Positions 54,941 through 64,000 of a stretch of DNA of 64,000 nt are shown piece by piece; within the stretch, counting starts at the first letter, position 1, and each line of letters opens with the position of its first letter. The notes below the pieces were generated by a model. It worked only from the letters and a program-made list of their open reading frames with translations. It had not been told where the DNA came from and made no database searches. Source of the DNA: Excoecaria cochinchinensis (taxonomy: Eukaryota; Streptophyta; Magnoliopsida; Malpighiales; Euphorbiaceae); NCBI GenBank assembly GCA_947683425.1, contig CANTUQ010000112.1, positions 10,741,501 to 10,805,500 of the forward strand, given 5' to 3'. Position numbers and translations under genes: made by a program.

Positions 54941-55482
54941 CTTCCCGCGAAGCTTATTTGAGTTAGATATTTTTGGGTTTATTTGATGGGTTATTGACAT
55001 GTGGCTGCTTAGAATGGTGACACATGGCTTTTGCATGAGTTAGTAGAGAGAATGAAATGGATTGAGATGTATTAAAGGAAGTGGTTTTGCATTTATTGTG
55101 TTTTGGTGGGCATTAATGTCAGTGGTTGGCTTTTATGATGATTTGTTGGCATTCTTTGGGTTGGACCGGCCACTCTCTTTCTTACTCTCCTTTCACTTTC
55201 TGCTTTTGGCCCTTTGTTCTTCTTTATCTTACTTTGCTCTTGTGTTTTGCCGTTCTCTATTCCCTTTTCCTTTTCTTCTCCTTTGGTTGCTCCTTAAGTG
55301 GATCACTTGGATTAGTTTGAAGAGAGTTTTGAGTGTTGTGAGGGTTGACTTGGTTGTTGAGAAGGTAAGTAGTGTGATTTTGTTAGTATTAGTCTTCTTC
55401 TTCTACTTGGTTTGTGTATATGATTTAAAGTGAGTAAAGGATTGATTCATGGGTTGTTTTGAATGATTTTGTTAAATCTGTG

Positions 55483-55527
55483 AACAAGAGATTGGACAAG
55501 GGCAAGGAGAATATTGGAACTGAATAA
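55483..55527 (+). CDS. LTR micro-ORF (LDKGKENIGTE), element E 5' LTR
   Basis: NKRLDKGKENIGTE then TAA, about 115 bp after GTAAGT. The 3' LTR copy has the same residues with stop TAG. Aligns with KRVDKGKEKIRTS of the solo LTR at 12184-15238. Function unknown. Confidence 0.38.
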   Translation, partial: NKRLDKGKENIGTE

Positions 55528-56039
55528 AGAGCAGTGATCGAGCTACTTAGAGGTCGGGATTGAGTGCGATTTCAATTATTTTGCATGTATTTATGATTGA
55601 GTAATTTATGCTTGAATAGAGATATGTATGAGTAATGATGCATGGTGAACTTTGGTCAGTTCAATAGCTCTGTTAGTTGTATACTTGTTTATATGCTCAA
55701 TTTGATTGCTTACAGTGTTTAAATGAATTAGCATGTTAATATTGTAATCAAATAATAAAAATTGAGTGTTTGTTGATGATTAACGTGTTGAGTGCATTGG
55801 AGGTATATGTTGTTGAAGCACATGAGCATGTGATGTAGATGAATTTCTAGGTTTGTACATGATTGTGTTAATCTTGAGATATTGCATGATTATTGTGTTA
55901 ATTATGTTTATTCGACCTTAAATAAGTTTTGGGATTGAAATTGAGTACTGAGGTAAGAGTTTTGGCATGTGTGAGTGAGGTGGGTACGTTTGGTTTTGAA
56001 AACAGAGCATTGAAAAGCAATTTGGGGGAGAAATATGAT

Positions 56040-56345
56040 TCTGTAGCGAGCGCAACTTTTGTCGCGATCAAGATAGAAGCGAATTTTTTTAGCATCTCGG
56101 ATGCTTCGTGCTTGTTATGAAGGCACAACATGCTCCGAGTCTTGAATGGCAGCACGACTAGAAGAGGGATGGCTTGCTGTGCACGAGTCGTGCACAAGTG
56201 CACGAGACGTGCACAATGAGCACAAGTCGTGCTCCTGTGCACGAGTCCTGCACAAGAGCACAAATCGTGCATTTTCCCCCGTTTTGTACAGTGCACTTGG
56301 CTTCTATCGCGAGCGCGACTACTTGTCGCAATCGCGACAGTAAAC
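56040..56345 (+). repeat. Palindromic block, element E 5' LTR
   Basis: Outer modules CTGTAGCGAGCGCAAC / GTCGCGATCAAGATAG and CTATCGCGAGCGCGAC / GTCGCAATCGCGACAG frame a middle block (56150-56272) of GTGCACGAGTCGTGCAC-type palindromes. AGCACGACTAG here repeats the word of the LTR at 7236-7512. Confidence 0.82.
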
Positions 56346-56539
56346 CCCTTCCCCGCCCTGCTCTGCTTCTGAAAATGTTTTCTTCTTACCTTGCTTTGCA
56401 TGTTTTCTCCCTAGTGCATGATTTATGGTTGCGTGTTCCTCTTTTATATTATAATTAGAGTTTTCTATTAATAATTATTAATATGATAGTGTTTTGATTT
56501 GTGTTCCCGGTAGTTTCAAGTATTATGTCTGGAGTGAGT

Positions 56540-56730
56540 GAGTTGAGCCTGAAGTGTCAAAGTAGTGGATAGATAAGCAAGCTTTTAAAGGGTTACCGTG
56601 CAGCTGCTTCTGTGACCTTAATTGTGTCTACTGGCGAATACCTAGTGTATTCAATTTTGAGTTAGGTCTTTACCGTTTGATACTGTTTATCAGTATTTGA
56701 AATAAAGTGCCCGTATCCACCATTATTGAG
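56540..56730 (+). other. Hairpin group, element E 5' LTR
   Basis: GTGGATA / TATCCAC arms; ATAAGCAAGCTTTT (decayed palindrome); GTGCAGCTGC; GAATACCTAGTGTATTC (about 56636-56652); GATACTGTTTATCAGTATT (about 56679-56697). Confidence 0.62.
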
Positions 56731-56980
56731 AATTCAGCCTTCTAATTTATATTTTGTAGTGTACAAGAGGTGTAGTAGAGATTTGTATATGTATATGAAC
56801 GTAGTATGACATGTTACTGATATCATTTGCCATATTTGGATTTTTTGCACATGAATGGTTGAAGCATGATTGTATTTGCTTACAAGGATGTGTATATGAT
56901 TATTTGCATATGACATGACTATCAATATGCATTTGATATTTGTGACTTCGTTAGAAGTCTATTGCTTTTGTTTATCCCCA

Positions 56981-57017
56981 CTAAGCATTATCGCTTAGCA
57001 CGGGTGTTTTTCCTGTG
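56981..57017 (+). other. Double hairpin, element E 5' LTR
   Basis: CTAAGCATTATCGCTTAG, then CACGGGTGTTTTTCCTGTG, then TAGGTTTACAGG. Confidence 0.72.
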
Positions 57018-57392
57018 TAGGTTTACAGGATGGTACAGAGGGTTTGCATCTGCAGGTCATGGCCACTAGGAGCTTGTATAGGGATCTTTTTGTATAAGAT
57101 AGAGCTTTTATGTGTTTTGGGTAACATCATTATGTATATAGAAAGTATAGTATGGAAGTGTAAATGTTAACCGTATGGTATATGTACAGAAGATGTATAT
57201 GTATTATGAAAGATAACATTTTGTAATTTGTGTAGTTTGTATATTATTTATGAGATGTATGTTTGGCCCTAAAGATATTCTAGTTATTTATTGTTATTGC
57301 TTCTGCTTTTGAGTTTGAATGTCTATGTATGCGTTTGTGTGTGCGTAGCGCCCCGATATTCCTTCCCGGGGTTATTGGGGTGTTACATTTAG

Positions 57393-57404
57393 TTGTATCA
57401 GAGC
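57393..57404 (+). promoter_or_regulatory. Primer-binding site, tRNA-iMet, element E
   Basis: TTGTATCAGAGC, one change from the usual site, five bases after the LTR. Confidence 0.85.
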
Positions 57405-57510
57405 TTAGGCTAGATGGTTCAGGAGTATAAGATGTAGAGTATAGATTAAATGTCAGAGTTTGTCTAGTGCCATGGCCTTATGCAGATGTTATTTGTTTTG
57501 TAGAGTATAG

Positions 57511-58041
57511 ATGGAGTCTGACCCGAGTGAGAACATAGGAGAGACAACTGATAGTGGGAACCCAATAAAAGTCAATCAGCCTTTTCTGTAGCGTCAGCGA
57601 GATGATGGTTCTGGTATAGAGTATGAGAATTCAAAAACTGTGCAAGGGTTGATTCGGATTTTGGATAGATTGACCACTTCTCAGGCTTCTCAGGATCTTG
57701 TTAGGAAGAGAAAGGTATCAGCTAGAGAAGTGTTAGCAGGCAAGAGAATTTGAGAGATACCAAAATGTCAGCATTGCTAGAGGCACCATTGTGGTGAGTG
57801 TAGGAAACTCACTAGAGCCTGTTTTAAGTGCGGCAGTATGGAACACATGCTTGTCAAGTGTCCCAAGACAAGAGAGAATCTTGCTCTACAAGCTAGAAAA
57901 GATGTAGAAGAAATGTTTGGAGCTACTCGAGTGTCATCAGAATTGATTGTGAAGATAGATGCTTCCGGAGGTTCGGCTAGAGTACTTGCAGCAATCAGAA
58001 AGGATATGAATGAGCCCACAGGTTCTTCAGGTATGTTTTGA
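57511..58041 (+). pseudogene. gag: Shortened gag of element E (nucleocapsid kept)
   Basis: ATG at 57511 starts MESDPSENIGETTDSGNP, as in element D. After a stop and about 70 codons the frame reaches CRKLTRACFKCGSMEHMLVKC, with the knuckle at 57820-57861. The capsid core between these parts is missing compared with elements A and F. The frame ends at 58041. No pol follows. The kept knuckle could still bind RNA, but three stops break it. Confidence 0.85.
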
Positions 58042-58101
58042 CTTGTTAAGTTTTCTTCTATGTTCGGTTTTGATTTTTTGAGGTGTAAGTTATTGGCGTA
58101 G

Positions 58102-58137
58102 AAATTTCGAGGACGAAATTTCTTAAGGGGGAGAGAT
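58102..58137 (+). promoter_or_regulatory. Conserved hairpin and polypurine tract, element E
   Basis: AAATTTCGAGGACGAAATTT (7-bp hairpin), then AAGGGGGAGAGAT just before the 3' LTR at 58139. Confidence 0.88.
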
Positions 58138-58881
58138 TTGTAACAACCCGATTTGGACCCTAGTAGAATTGCAGAGTTTTTGTTTGGTAAATTAGGAGTT
58201 TGTGTGTATGTGAGAAGGAATTCAAACGAGCTCCCATATTGAATTAATGCAAAAGTTTTGTTAGAAGAAGATTGTTTTGAGAAGATGGAGTGAGTAGCTT
58301 TATGTGGGTCCTGTCGCAATCGCGATAGCGTCGCGAGCGCAACAGAACGCTTCCCGTGAAGCCTATTTAAGTTGTATATTTTTGGGTTTATTTGATGGGT
58401 TATTAACATGTGGCGGCATAGAATGGTAACACCTAGCTTTTGCATGAGTTAGTAGAGAGAATGAAATGGATTGAGATGTATGAAAGGAAGTGGTTTGGCA
58501 TTTATTGTGTTTTGGTGGGCATTAATGTGAGAGGTTAGCTTTTATGAGGATTTGTTGGAGTTTCTTTGGGTTAGACCGGCCACTCTCTTTCTTACTCTCC
58601 TTTCAATTTCTGCTTTTGGCCCTTTGTTCTTCTTTTTATTTCTTTGCTCTTGGGTTTTGCCGTGCTCCATTCCCTTTTCCTTTTCTTCTCCTTTGGTTGC
58701 TCCTTAAGTGGATCACTTGGATTAGTTTGAAGAGAGTGTTGTGAGGGTTGACTTGGTTGTTGAGAAGGTAAGTAGTGTGATTTTGTTAGTATTGGTCTTC
58801 TTCTTCTACTTGGTTTGTGTATATGATTTAGAGTAAAGGATTGATTCATGGGTTGTTTTGAATGATTTTGTTAAAGCTGTG

Positions 58882-58926
58882 AACAAGAGATTGGACAAGG
58901 GCAAGGAGAATATTGGAACTGAATAG
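58882..58926 (+). CDS. LTR micro-ORF, element E 3' LTR
   Basis: NKRLDKGKENIGTE then TAG, identical in residues to the 5' LTR copy; GTAAGT is at 58768. Function unknown. Confidence 0.38.
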   Translation, partial: NKRLDKGKENIGTE

Positions 58927-59439
58927 AGAGCAGTGATCGAGCTACTTAGTGGTCGGGATCGAGTGCGATTTCAATTATTTTGCATGTGTTTTATGATTGA
59001 GTAATTTATGCTTGAATAGAGATATGTATGAGTAGTAATGCATGGTGAACTTTGACCAATTCAATAGCTCTATTAGTTGTATACTTGTTTGTATGCTCAT
59101 TTTGATTACTTGCAGTGTTTAAATAAATTAGCATGTTAATATTGTAGTCAAATAATAAAAATTAAGTGTTTGTTGATGATTAACGTGTTGAGTGCATTAG
59201 AGGTATGTGTTGTTGAAGTACATGAGCATGTGATCTAGATGAATTTCTGGGTTTGTACATGATTGTGTTAATCTTGAGATATTGCATTATTATTGTGTTA
59301 ATTATGTTTATACGACTTTAAATATGTTTTCTGATTAAAATTGTGTACTGAGGTAAGAGTTTTGGCATGTGTGAGTGAGGTGGGTATGTTTGGTTTTGAA
59401 AACTGAGCATTGAAAAGCAATTTGGGGGTGAAATAAGAT

Positions 59440-59745
59440 TCTATCGCGATCATGACAGAAGTTGATTTCTTCAGCATCTCGAACGATTCGTGCGCATCGT
59501 GAAGGGATAGCATGCTCCGAGTCATAAAAGCCGGCACGACTCGGAGAGGGATGCCTTGTTGTGCCCGAGTGGCACAAGTGCAGGATTGGTGCACCAGTGC
59601 TCGAGACGTGCACAAGTGCACGAATTGTGCACAATGAGAACGAGTCGTGCTCCTGTGCACGAGTCATGCACAAGAGCACGAAAAGTGCATTTTCCCCCGT
59701 TTCCTTTAGTGCACCTGGCTTCTGTCGCGAGCACGATAGTAAACC
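59440..59745 (+). repeat. Palindromic block, element E 3' LTR
   Basis: Same block as 56040-56345, but the right module is reduced to a single CTGTCGCGAGCACGATAG and the left to CTATCGCGATCATGACAG. Shows loss of half-modules after insertion. Confidence 0.8.
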
Positions 59746-60234
59746 CCTTCCCCGCCCTGCTCTGCTTCTGAAAATGTTTTCTTCTTGCCTTACTTTGCAT
59801 GTTTTCTCCCCAGTACATGGTTTATGGTTACTTGTTCCTCCTTTATATTATAATTAGAGTTTTGTATTGATAATTATTAACATGATAGTGTTTCGATTTG
59901 TGTTCCTAGTAGTGTCAAGTATTATGTCTAGAGTGAGTGAGTTGAGCCTGAAGTGTCAAAGTAGTGGATAGATAAGCATGCTTATAGAGGGTTACCGTGC
60001 GGCCGCTTCTATGACCTTAATTGTGTCTACTGGCGAATACCTAGCGTATTCAATTTTGAGTTAGATCTATACCGTTTGATACTGTTTATCAGTATTTGAA
60101 ATAAAGTGCCCGTATCCACCATTATAGAGAATTCAGGCTTCTAATTTATATTTTGTAATGTACAAGAGTTGCAGTAGAGACTTGTATATGTATATGAACG
60201 TAGTATGACATGTTACCGATATCGTTTTCCATAT

Positions 60235-61486
60235 TGTAGACACCGGGTCCCGAGTCGGGTTTAATGTCAAAAAGTGATTTTTGGGTCCTTAGTAATTCCC
60301 TCCGAAAAAATAAAAATATGTAATATAGATTAGGTAGATAAAATTAGAAGTTAATTATTAATGTTGGGTTAATTTAATTTATAAATATTGTAAGTTTAAT
60401 TAGATAATTAAAATGCATGAAACATTAAAGATTAATTAGTTAATATGTGAAGTGTTTAATTAATTAGATAAATTATATGATATATTAAATAGATTAAATA
60501 TATTAAGATGTAAAATATGTAATGTAATTAATATGTAATGTTTAATTAATATGTAATGTTTAAATTAATTAATGTGTGTTATTTAATTAAGTTAAAGTAA
60601 TTAAAAACTAAAAATGGAGGAAATTACCATTATGACCCAAAACCAACCCTAATTTTAGGGTATAAGAAGAAAAGAATGAAGGGAAATGAGGGGGCTCTCT
60701 CCTTCGGCAACCAGGGAAAATTTGAAAGAAAAAAATAAAACTTAGAGCAAGAGGAGAGGGAGCTCTCTCGGCAAGAAGACACAGACCAAGATAAAAGAAA
60801 AAGAAAGGAAAAGAAAAGAAAAAGAAAGGAAAAGAGAGAGCAAGAAAGAACTGAGAGCAAAAAGAGATCAAAGCAAAGAAACAAAAGAGAAATCAAAGAG
60901 GAGATAAAAGAAGAAATAAGAAAAGAGAGGAGCAGACCCAGACCCACGACGCTGGAAAATGGAAAGGAAAAGAGACGGAGGAGGCGAGGCCTCCGCCGGC
61001 CAGCCACGGCGCCGAACCACCGCACGCGCCCCGCCGGAGTGAAGAGGAGACGCAGACGCACCGAACGGCAGCCTCCGATCAGCCATCGGCGCCGGCGTGT
61101 AGGACATCGGAGGAATCGAAGCCGGACGCTTTTACGCATTTTCCGACCACAGGCCGCCTCCTTCCGGCGCGTGACCACCGGCGTTCGACTCCCGGCGCTC
61201 CGATCTACCATCCGGTGTTGGCGGTGTCTCCAATGGCCGCTCCGACGAGCCTCTAGCGAGGGAAATTCGGTGAGCCTATTTTCTATTTATTTATTTTAAT
61301 ATATTATTAATTAATATTATTATTTATTTATTTATTATTTTTATTATTAATATTTATTTATAATTCTGTTTTTATTATTTTTATTATTTTATTTAATATT
61401 TATTATTCTGAATTATTATATATTATTATTATTATTTAATTTTCTGAATTTTTATTATTAGTATTTATTAATTTCCTGTAATATTA

Positions 61487-61525
<39 letters not shown>

Positions 61526-62968
61526 GTTAATTTATTATTCTGTGTTTATATTATTATTATTATTATTATTATTATGGTGTTTATTTAATATTCTGTTTTT
61601 AGTATTATTATTATTATTACTAATTAATTTACTAGTTTACATTATTATTATCTAATTTATTTGATTTATGCATAATGGTGTTATATTGTTTATAATTGTT
61701 ATTAGCACTAATCAATTTATGTTTATTTTACTTTCCTTGCTATTATTATTAATATTATTTAATTTATATATCTTAGCATTATTATTTTATGATATTACCG
61801 CAAGCCTTATTATTTTGATTTTATTATTATAATTATCATTCATATTGCATATCCATTAATTACACTAAATTAACTATCAATTTATTTCATTAATAATTTG
61901 TTTAATTAATTAATCATTTATCGATTTATTTATCATTTAATTTAATTTAAGCCATTATTAACTTTAATTATTTTTCCAATTTACTTTATTCAATCATTCA
62001 TTTATTTATTTATTTATTCAATTGTTTACTTATTCACGATTAACCAATATCCTTTTTCTATTTTAACTGCAATGCGGGAGGCATGTGGTTCTTCTGAGAA
62101 GTATGGTCGGAACAGGTAAATTAGGATGAATTTATTATTTATTATTTGGAATATGTAATCACTATTTTATTTTATTTTATTTTACGTATTTGTGGTCTGT
62201 AATAATAAAATGATTTTCGACCGCTCTTAAAAAGAACCACCACACAAATATTTTCTACCAAATAAAATATTGGTTGATAAAACTGGACCAATGTCCTGAT
62301 TTTCATCTCAAACAAAGATTTAAACTTATTCAATAATCTTATATCTTTTTATAATAATAAGTAGCCCGGAACCAACGTTCCCATCTAAATGAATAACCCG
62401 TTTTATGCATGTACTGCACTCTTTGCAATGAGGGTTGTATTCTGCCCTTAGTATTATTGTAATTTTATTTTATGCTTTTTACGCTTTAATTCTATTTTAT
62501 CTTATGCTCTTAAATGGATAAATGCGCCTTCAATCAATTGCATCGTGTGGAGAGAGAGCGAATTAATGATAATTAAAATTTGATCATAAAATAATCGAGA
62601 TAGAAATAGATGAGAAATCCCGAACCCAGCTCTGGTCTTTGGGCTCAAAGAGGCGAGAGGTTTACCCTCCAAGACACCTCTTGTGTCACGAGACTTTAGC
62701 GTTAATCCTAGGCTCCTTAGGGCGAGAGGTTTACCTTCCAAGACCCCTCTGGTTGGCCCAAAATGGATACTAAGCGCAATCTTAGGCTTTCCGAGGCGAG
62801 AGAAACTTTCCAAATATTCTATTGGGTGGCGACTCCATGAAACCTCCTTGTTGCCAAACATAAACGCACTTACGATTTATTGTAAGCTGTCAACGGACCC
62901 ACAAATGCCCTGATCGCCCTCAAGCGGGCGGTCCCATGGGCGGCCGTGGGGATCCGGCGCGCATCACA
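60235..62968 (+). mobile_element. Solo Ogre-like LTR nested in element E 3' LTR
   Basis: 2734 bp, TGTAGACACCGGG to GGCGCGCATCACA, flanked by CATAT at 60230-60234 and 62969-62973; the 5' LTR of E lacks it. It contains purine-rich leader (60780-60850), a GC-rich patch (60945-61240), TTA/ATT microsatellites (61290-61640) and an A/T-rich tail. Open frames in the GC patch (60630-61211 minus, 61039-61299 plus) lack motifs and I do not call genes. Confidence 0.93.
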
Positions 62969-63118
62969 CATATTTGGATTTTTTGCACATGAATGGTTGA
63001 AGCATGATGGTATTTGCTTACAAGTATGTGTATATGATTATTTGCATATGACATGACTATCGATATTCATTTGATATTTGTGACTTCGTTAGAAGTCTAT
63101 TGCTTCTATTTATCCCCA

Positions 63119-63155
63119 CTAAGTGTTATCGCTTAGCACGGGTGTATTTCCCATG
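63119..63155 (+). other. Double hairpin, element E 3' LTR
   Basis: CTAAGTGTTATCGCTTAG, then CACGGGTGTATTTCCCATG, then TAGGTTTACAGG. Confidence 0.72.
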
Positions 63156-63524
63156 TAGGTTTACAGGATGGTACCAGAGAGTTTGCATCTATAGGTCATG
63201 GCCACTAGGAGCTTATATAGAGATCTTTTTGTATAAGATAGAGCTTTCTTGTGTTTTGTGTAACATCATTATGCATATAGAAAGTATAGTATGGAAGTGT
63301 AAATGTTAACCGTATGGTATATGTACAGAAGATGTATATGTATTATGAAAGATAACATTTTGTAATTTGTATAGTTTGTCTATTATTTATGAGATGTATT
63401 TGGCCCTAAAGATATTCTACTTATTTATTGTTATTACTTCCACTTTTGAGTTTGAATGTCTATGTATGCGTTTGTGTGTGCTCAGCGCCCCGATATTCCT
63501 TCCCGGGGGTATTGGGGTGTTACA

Positions 63525-63868
63525 GTCCTAAAGCCTATTAAGTGACAAGGAATTAGCAGGAAGCTAGTAGAGGTGGATCTAATTTGCCTTTAGTAAGCCG
63601 TGAAAGAGGTAAAGGACGTGATAGAGGTAGCCAGTCCAGAGGTGGTGTAGTGTTAGAATCTATTGATCGACCTCTTACAGAACCAGCACAGTCTTACACA
63701 ATGAAATCTTGTGAGGAGCAAGATGCGCCAGAGGTTATAACTGATACATTTCTACTCTTTGATATAGAAATGTTTGTATTGATTGACCCTAGATCTACAC
63801 ATTCATGTGTGTGTTCTAAGAAGTTATGTGATAAAATGTCTATTGTTGATCATTTAGACTATGATATA
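63525..63868 (+). pseudogene. pol: Element F, protease start (after element E)
   Basis: Continuation of element F after the nested element. An RG-rich nucleocapsid tail (SRERGKGRDRGSQSRGG) leads to SYTMKSCEEQDAPEVITDTF and the protease loop LIDPRSTHSCV, then KLCDKMSIVDHLDYDIC. This matches element A at 17280-17460. It has stops near 63538-63555 and is cut by a new LTR at 63869. The catalytic triad is altered (DPRS). Confidence 0.85.
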
Positions 63869-64000
63869 TGTAACACCCCCATACGCCTGGTAAGGATATC
63901 CGGGCGCCACACGGCAACTGTACATATTACAAAAGCTTTATACATATACATCTTCGGTACATATACCAAATAGTTAACATATACATATAAACACTGTACT
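63869..64000 (+). repeat. Start of another LTR inserted in element F protease
   Basis: TGTAACACCCCCATACGCC begins exactly where homology to protease stops. Left flank pentamer ATATA. The rest is outside the window. Strand cannot be told, because both LTR ends of this class look alike. Confidence 0.7.

Larger units (their letters stand above)
54713..57387 (+). repeat. 5' LTR of element E
   Basis: TCTAACAACCCGATTTGG to TATTGGGGTGTTACA. GTAAGT 55365, micro-ORF 55483, two palindromic sites (54886-54940, 56040-56345), hairpin group 56540-56730, double hairpin 56981-57017. Confidence 0.93.
54713..63524 (+). mobile_element. Element E: non-autonomous retrotransposon with gag remnant
   Basis: Flanked by GTCCT at 54708-54712 and 63525-63529, inserted in the gag of element F. 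The LTRs are 54713-57387 (2675 bp; its first bases TC instead of TG) and 58139-63524 (2647 bp once the nested solo LTR is removed). The internal part is only 751 bp with PBS, shortened gag and polypurine tract. It cannot move without enzymes from another element. Confidence 0.94.
58139..63524 (+). repeat. 3' LTR of element E (contains solo LTR)
   Basis: TGTAACAACCCG to TATTGGGGTGTTACA. Own parts are 58139-60234 and 62969-63524. Palindromic sites 58309-58350 and 59440-59745; hairpin group 59945-60140 with ATAAGCATGCTTAT (59972-59985). Confidence 0.94.

Noticed and set aside
57777..58445. 222-codon open frame on minus
   Set aside because: It is antisense to the zinc-knuckle part of element E gag and runs into the LTR; no motif.
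60630..61211. 193-codon open frame on minus in the solo LTR
   Set aside because: It lies in the GC-rich and purine-rich leader of an Ogre-like LTR, is Arg, Leu and Ser rich and overlaps open frames in other phases.

Overview
The window looks like repeat-rich, probably pericentromeric, DNA of a flowering plant. I find no host gene. Almost every base belongs to LTR retrotransposons nested several layers deep, mostly Ty3/gypsy: Tekay/Del-like chromoviruses, Athila-like and Tat/Ogre-like elements, plus one Ty1/copia fragment. All coding regions are broken by stops or frameshifts. Clade names rest on visible domain order, primer-binding sites (PBS) and LTR ends, not on a search.

Layout. 1-7677: minus-strand Tat/Ogre-like gag-pol in one reading frame broken only by stops, with its LTR at 6167-7677. 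7678-7935 and 23129-24701: two halves of an older LTR split by element A. 7936-23128: element A, a Tekay-like chromovirus (TSD TGTAT) whose 5' LTR holds two solo LTRs (8980-11486, TSD GTGAC; 12184-15238, TSD GATTC). 24702-26331: another LTR. 26332-27717: remnants with a 5S-rRNA-like stretch. 27718-28565 plus 40844-41637: an Athila-like LTR split by element D. 28566-40843: element D, minus strand, gag-only (TSD CCTTT), with solo LTRs 29106-31626 (TAATC) and 36361-39975 (ATAAT). 41638-43406: Athila-like gag joined in frame to copia reverse transcriptase/RNase H. 43407-49176: two convergent Ogre-like LTRs. 49177-63868: element F, Tekay-like, whose LTR holds a solo LTR (50598-53236, TTTCC) and whose gag is split by element E (54713-63524, GTCCT), a gag-remnant element that itself holds a solo LTR (60235-62968, CATAT). 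63869-64000: start of another LTR.

Main observation. The Tekay-type LTRs, although of several families that share little primary sequence, tend to share one layout: (1) a GTAAGT splice-donor-like site; (2) a micro-ORF with a Lys-Gly-Lys core and an early stop, found 12 times; (3) a GC-rich array of palindromic modules, which can differ completely between otherwise similar LTRs; (4) a group of short hairpins between AGTGGATA and TATCCACT, with base changes that preserve pairing; (5) a double hairpin (CTAAGCG..CGCTTAG, then CACGGG..CCGTG) ending in an acceptor-like CAG/G or TAG/G. This looks like a conserved, possibly spliced and structured LTR leader. I do not know a described system that matches it. 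Function is inference; pairing, order and the peptide are read by eye.
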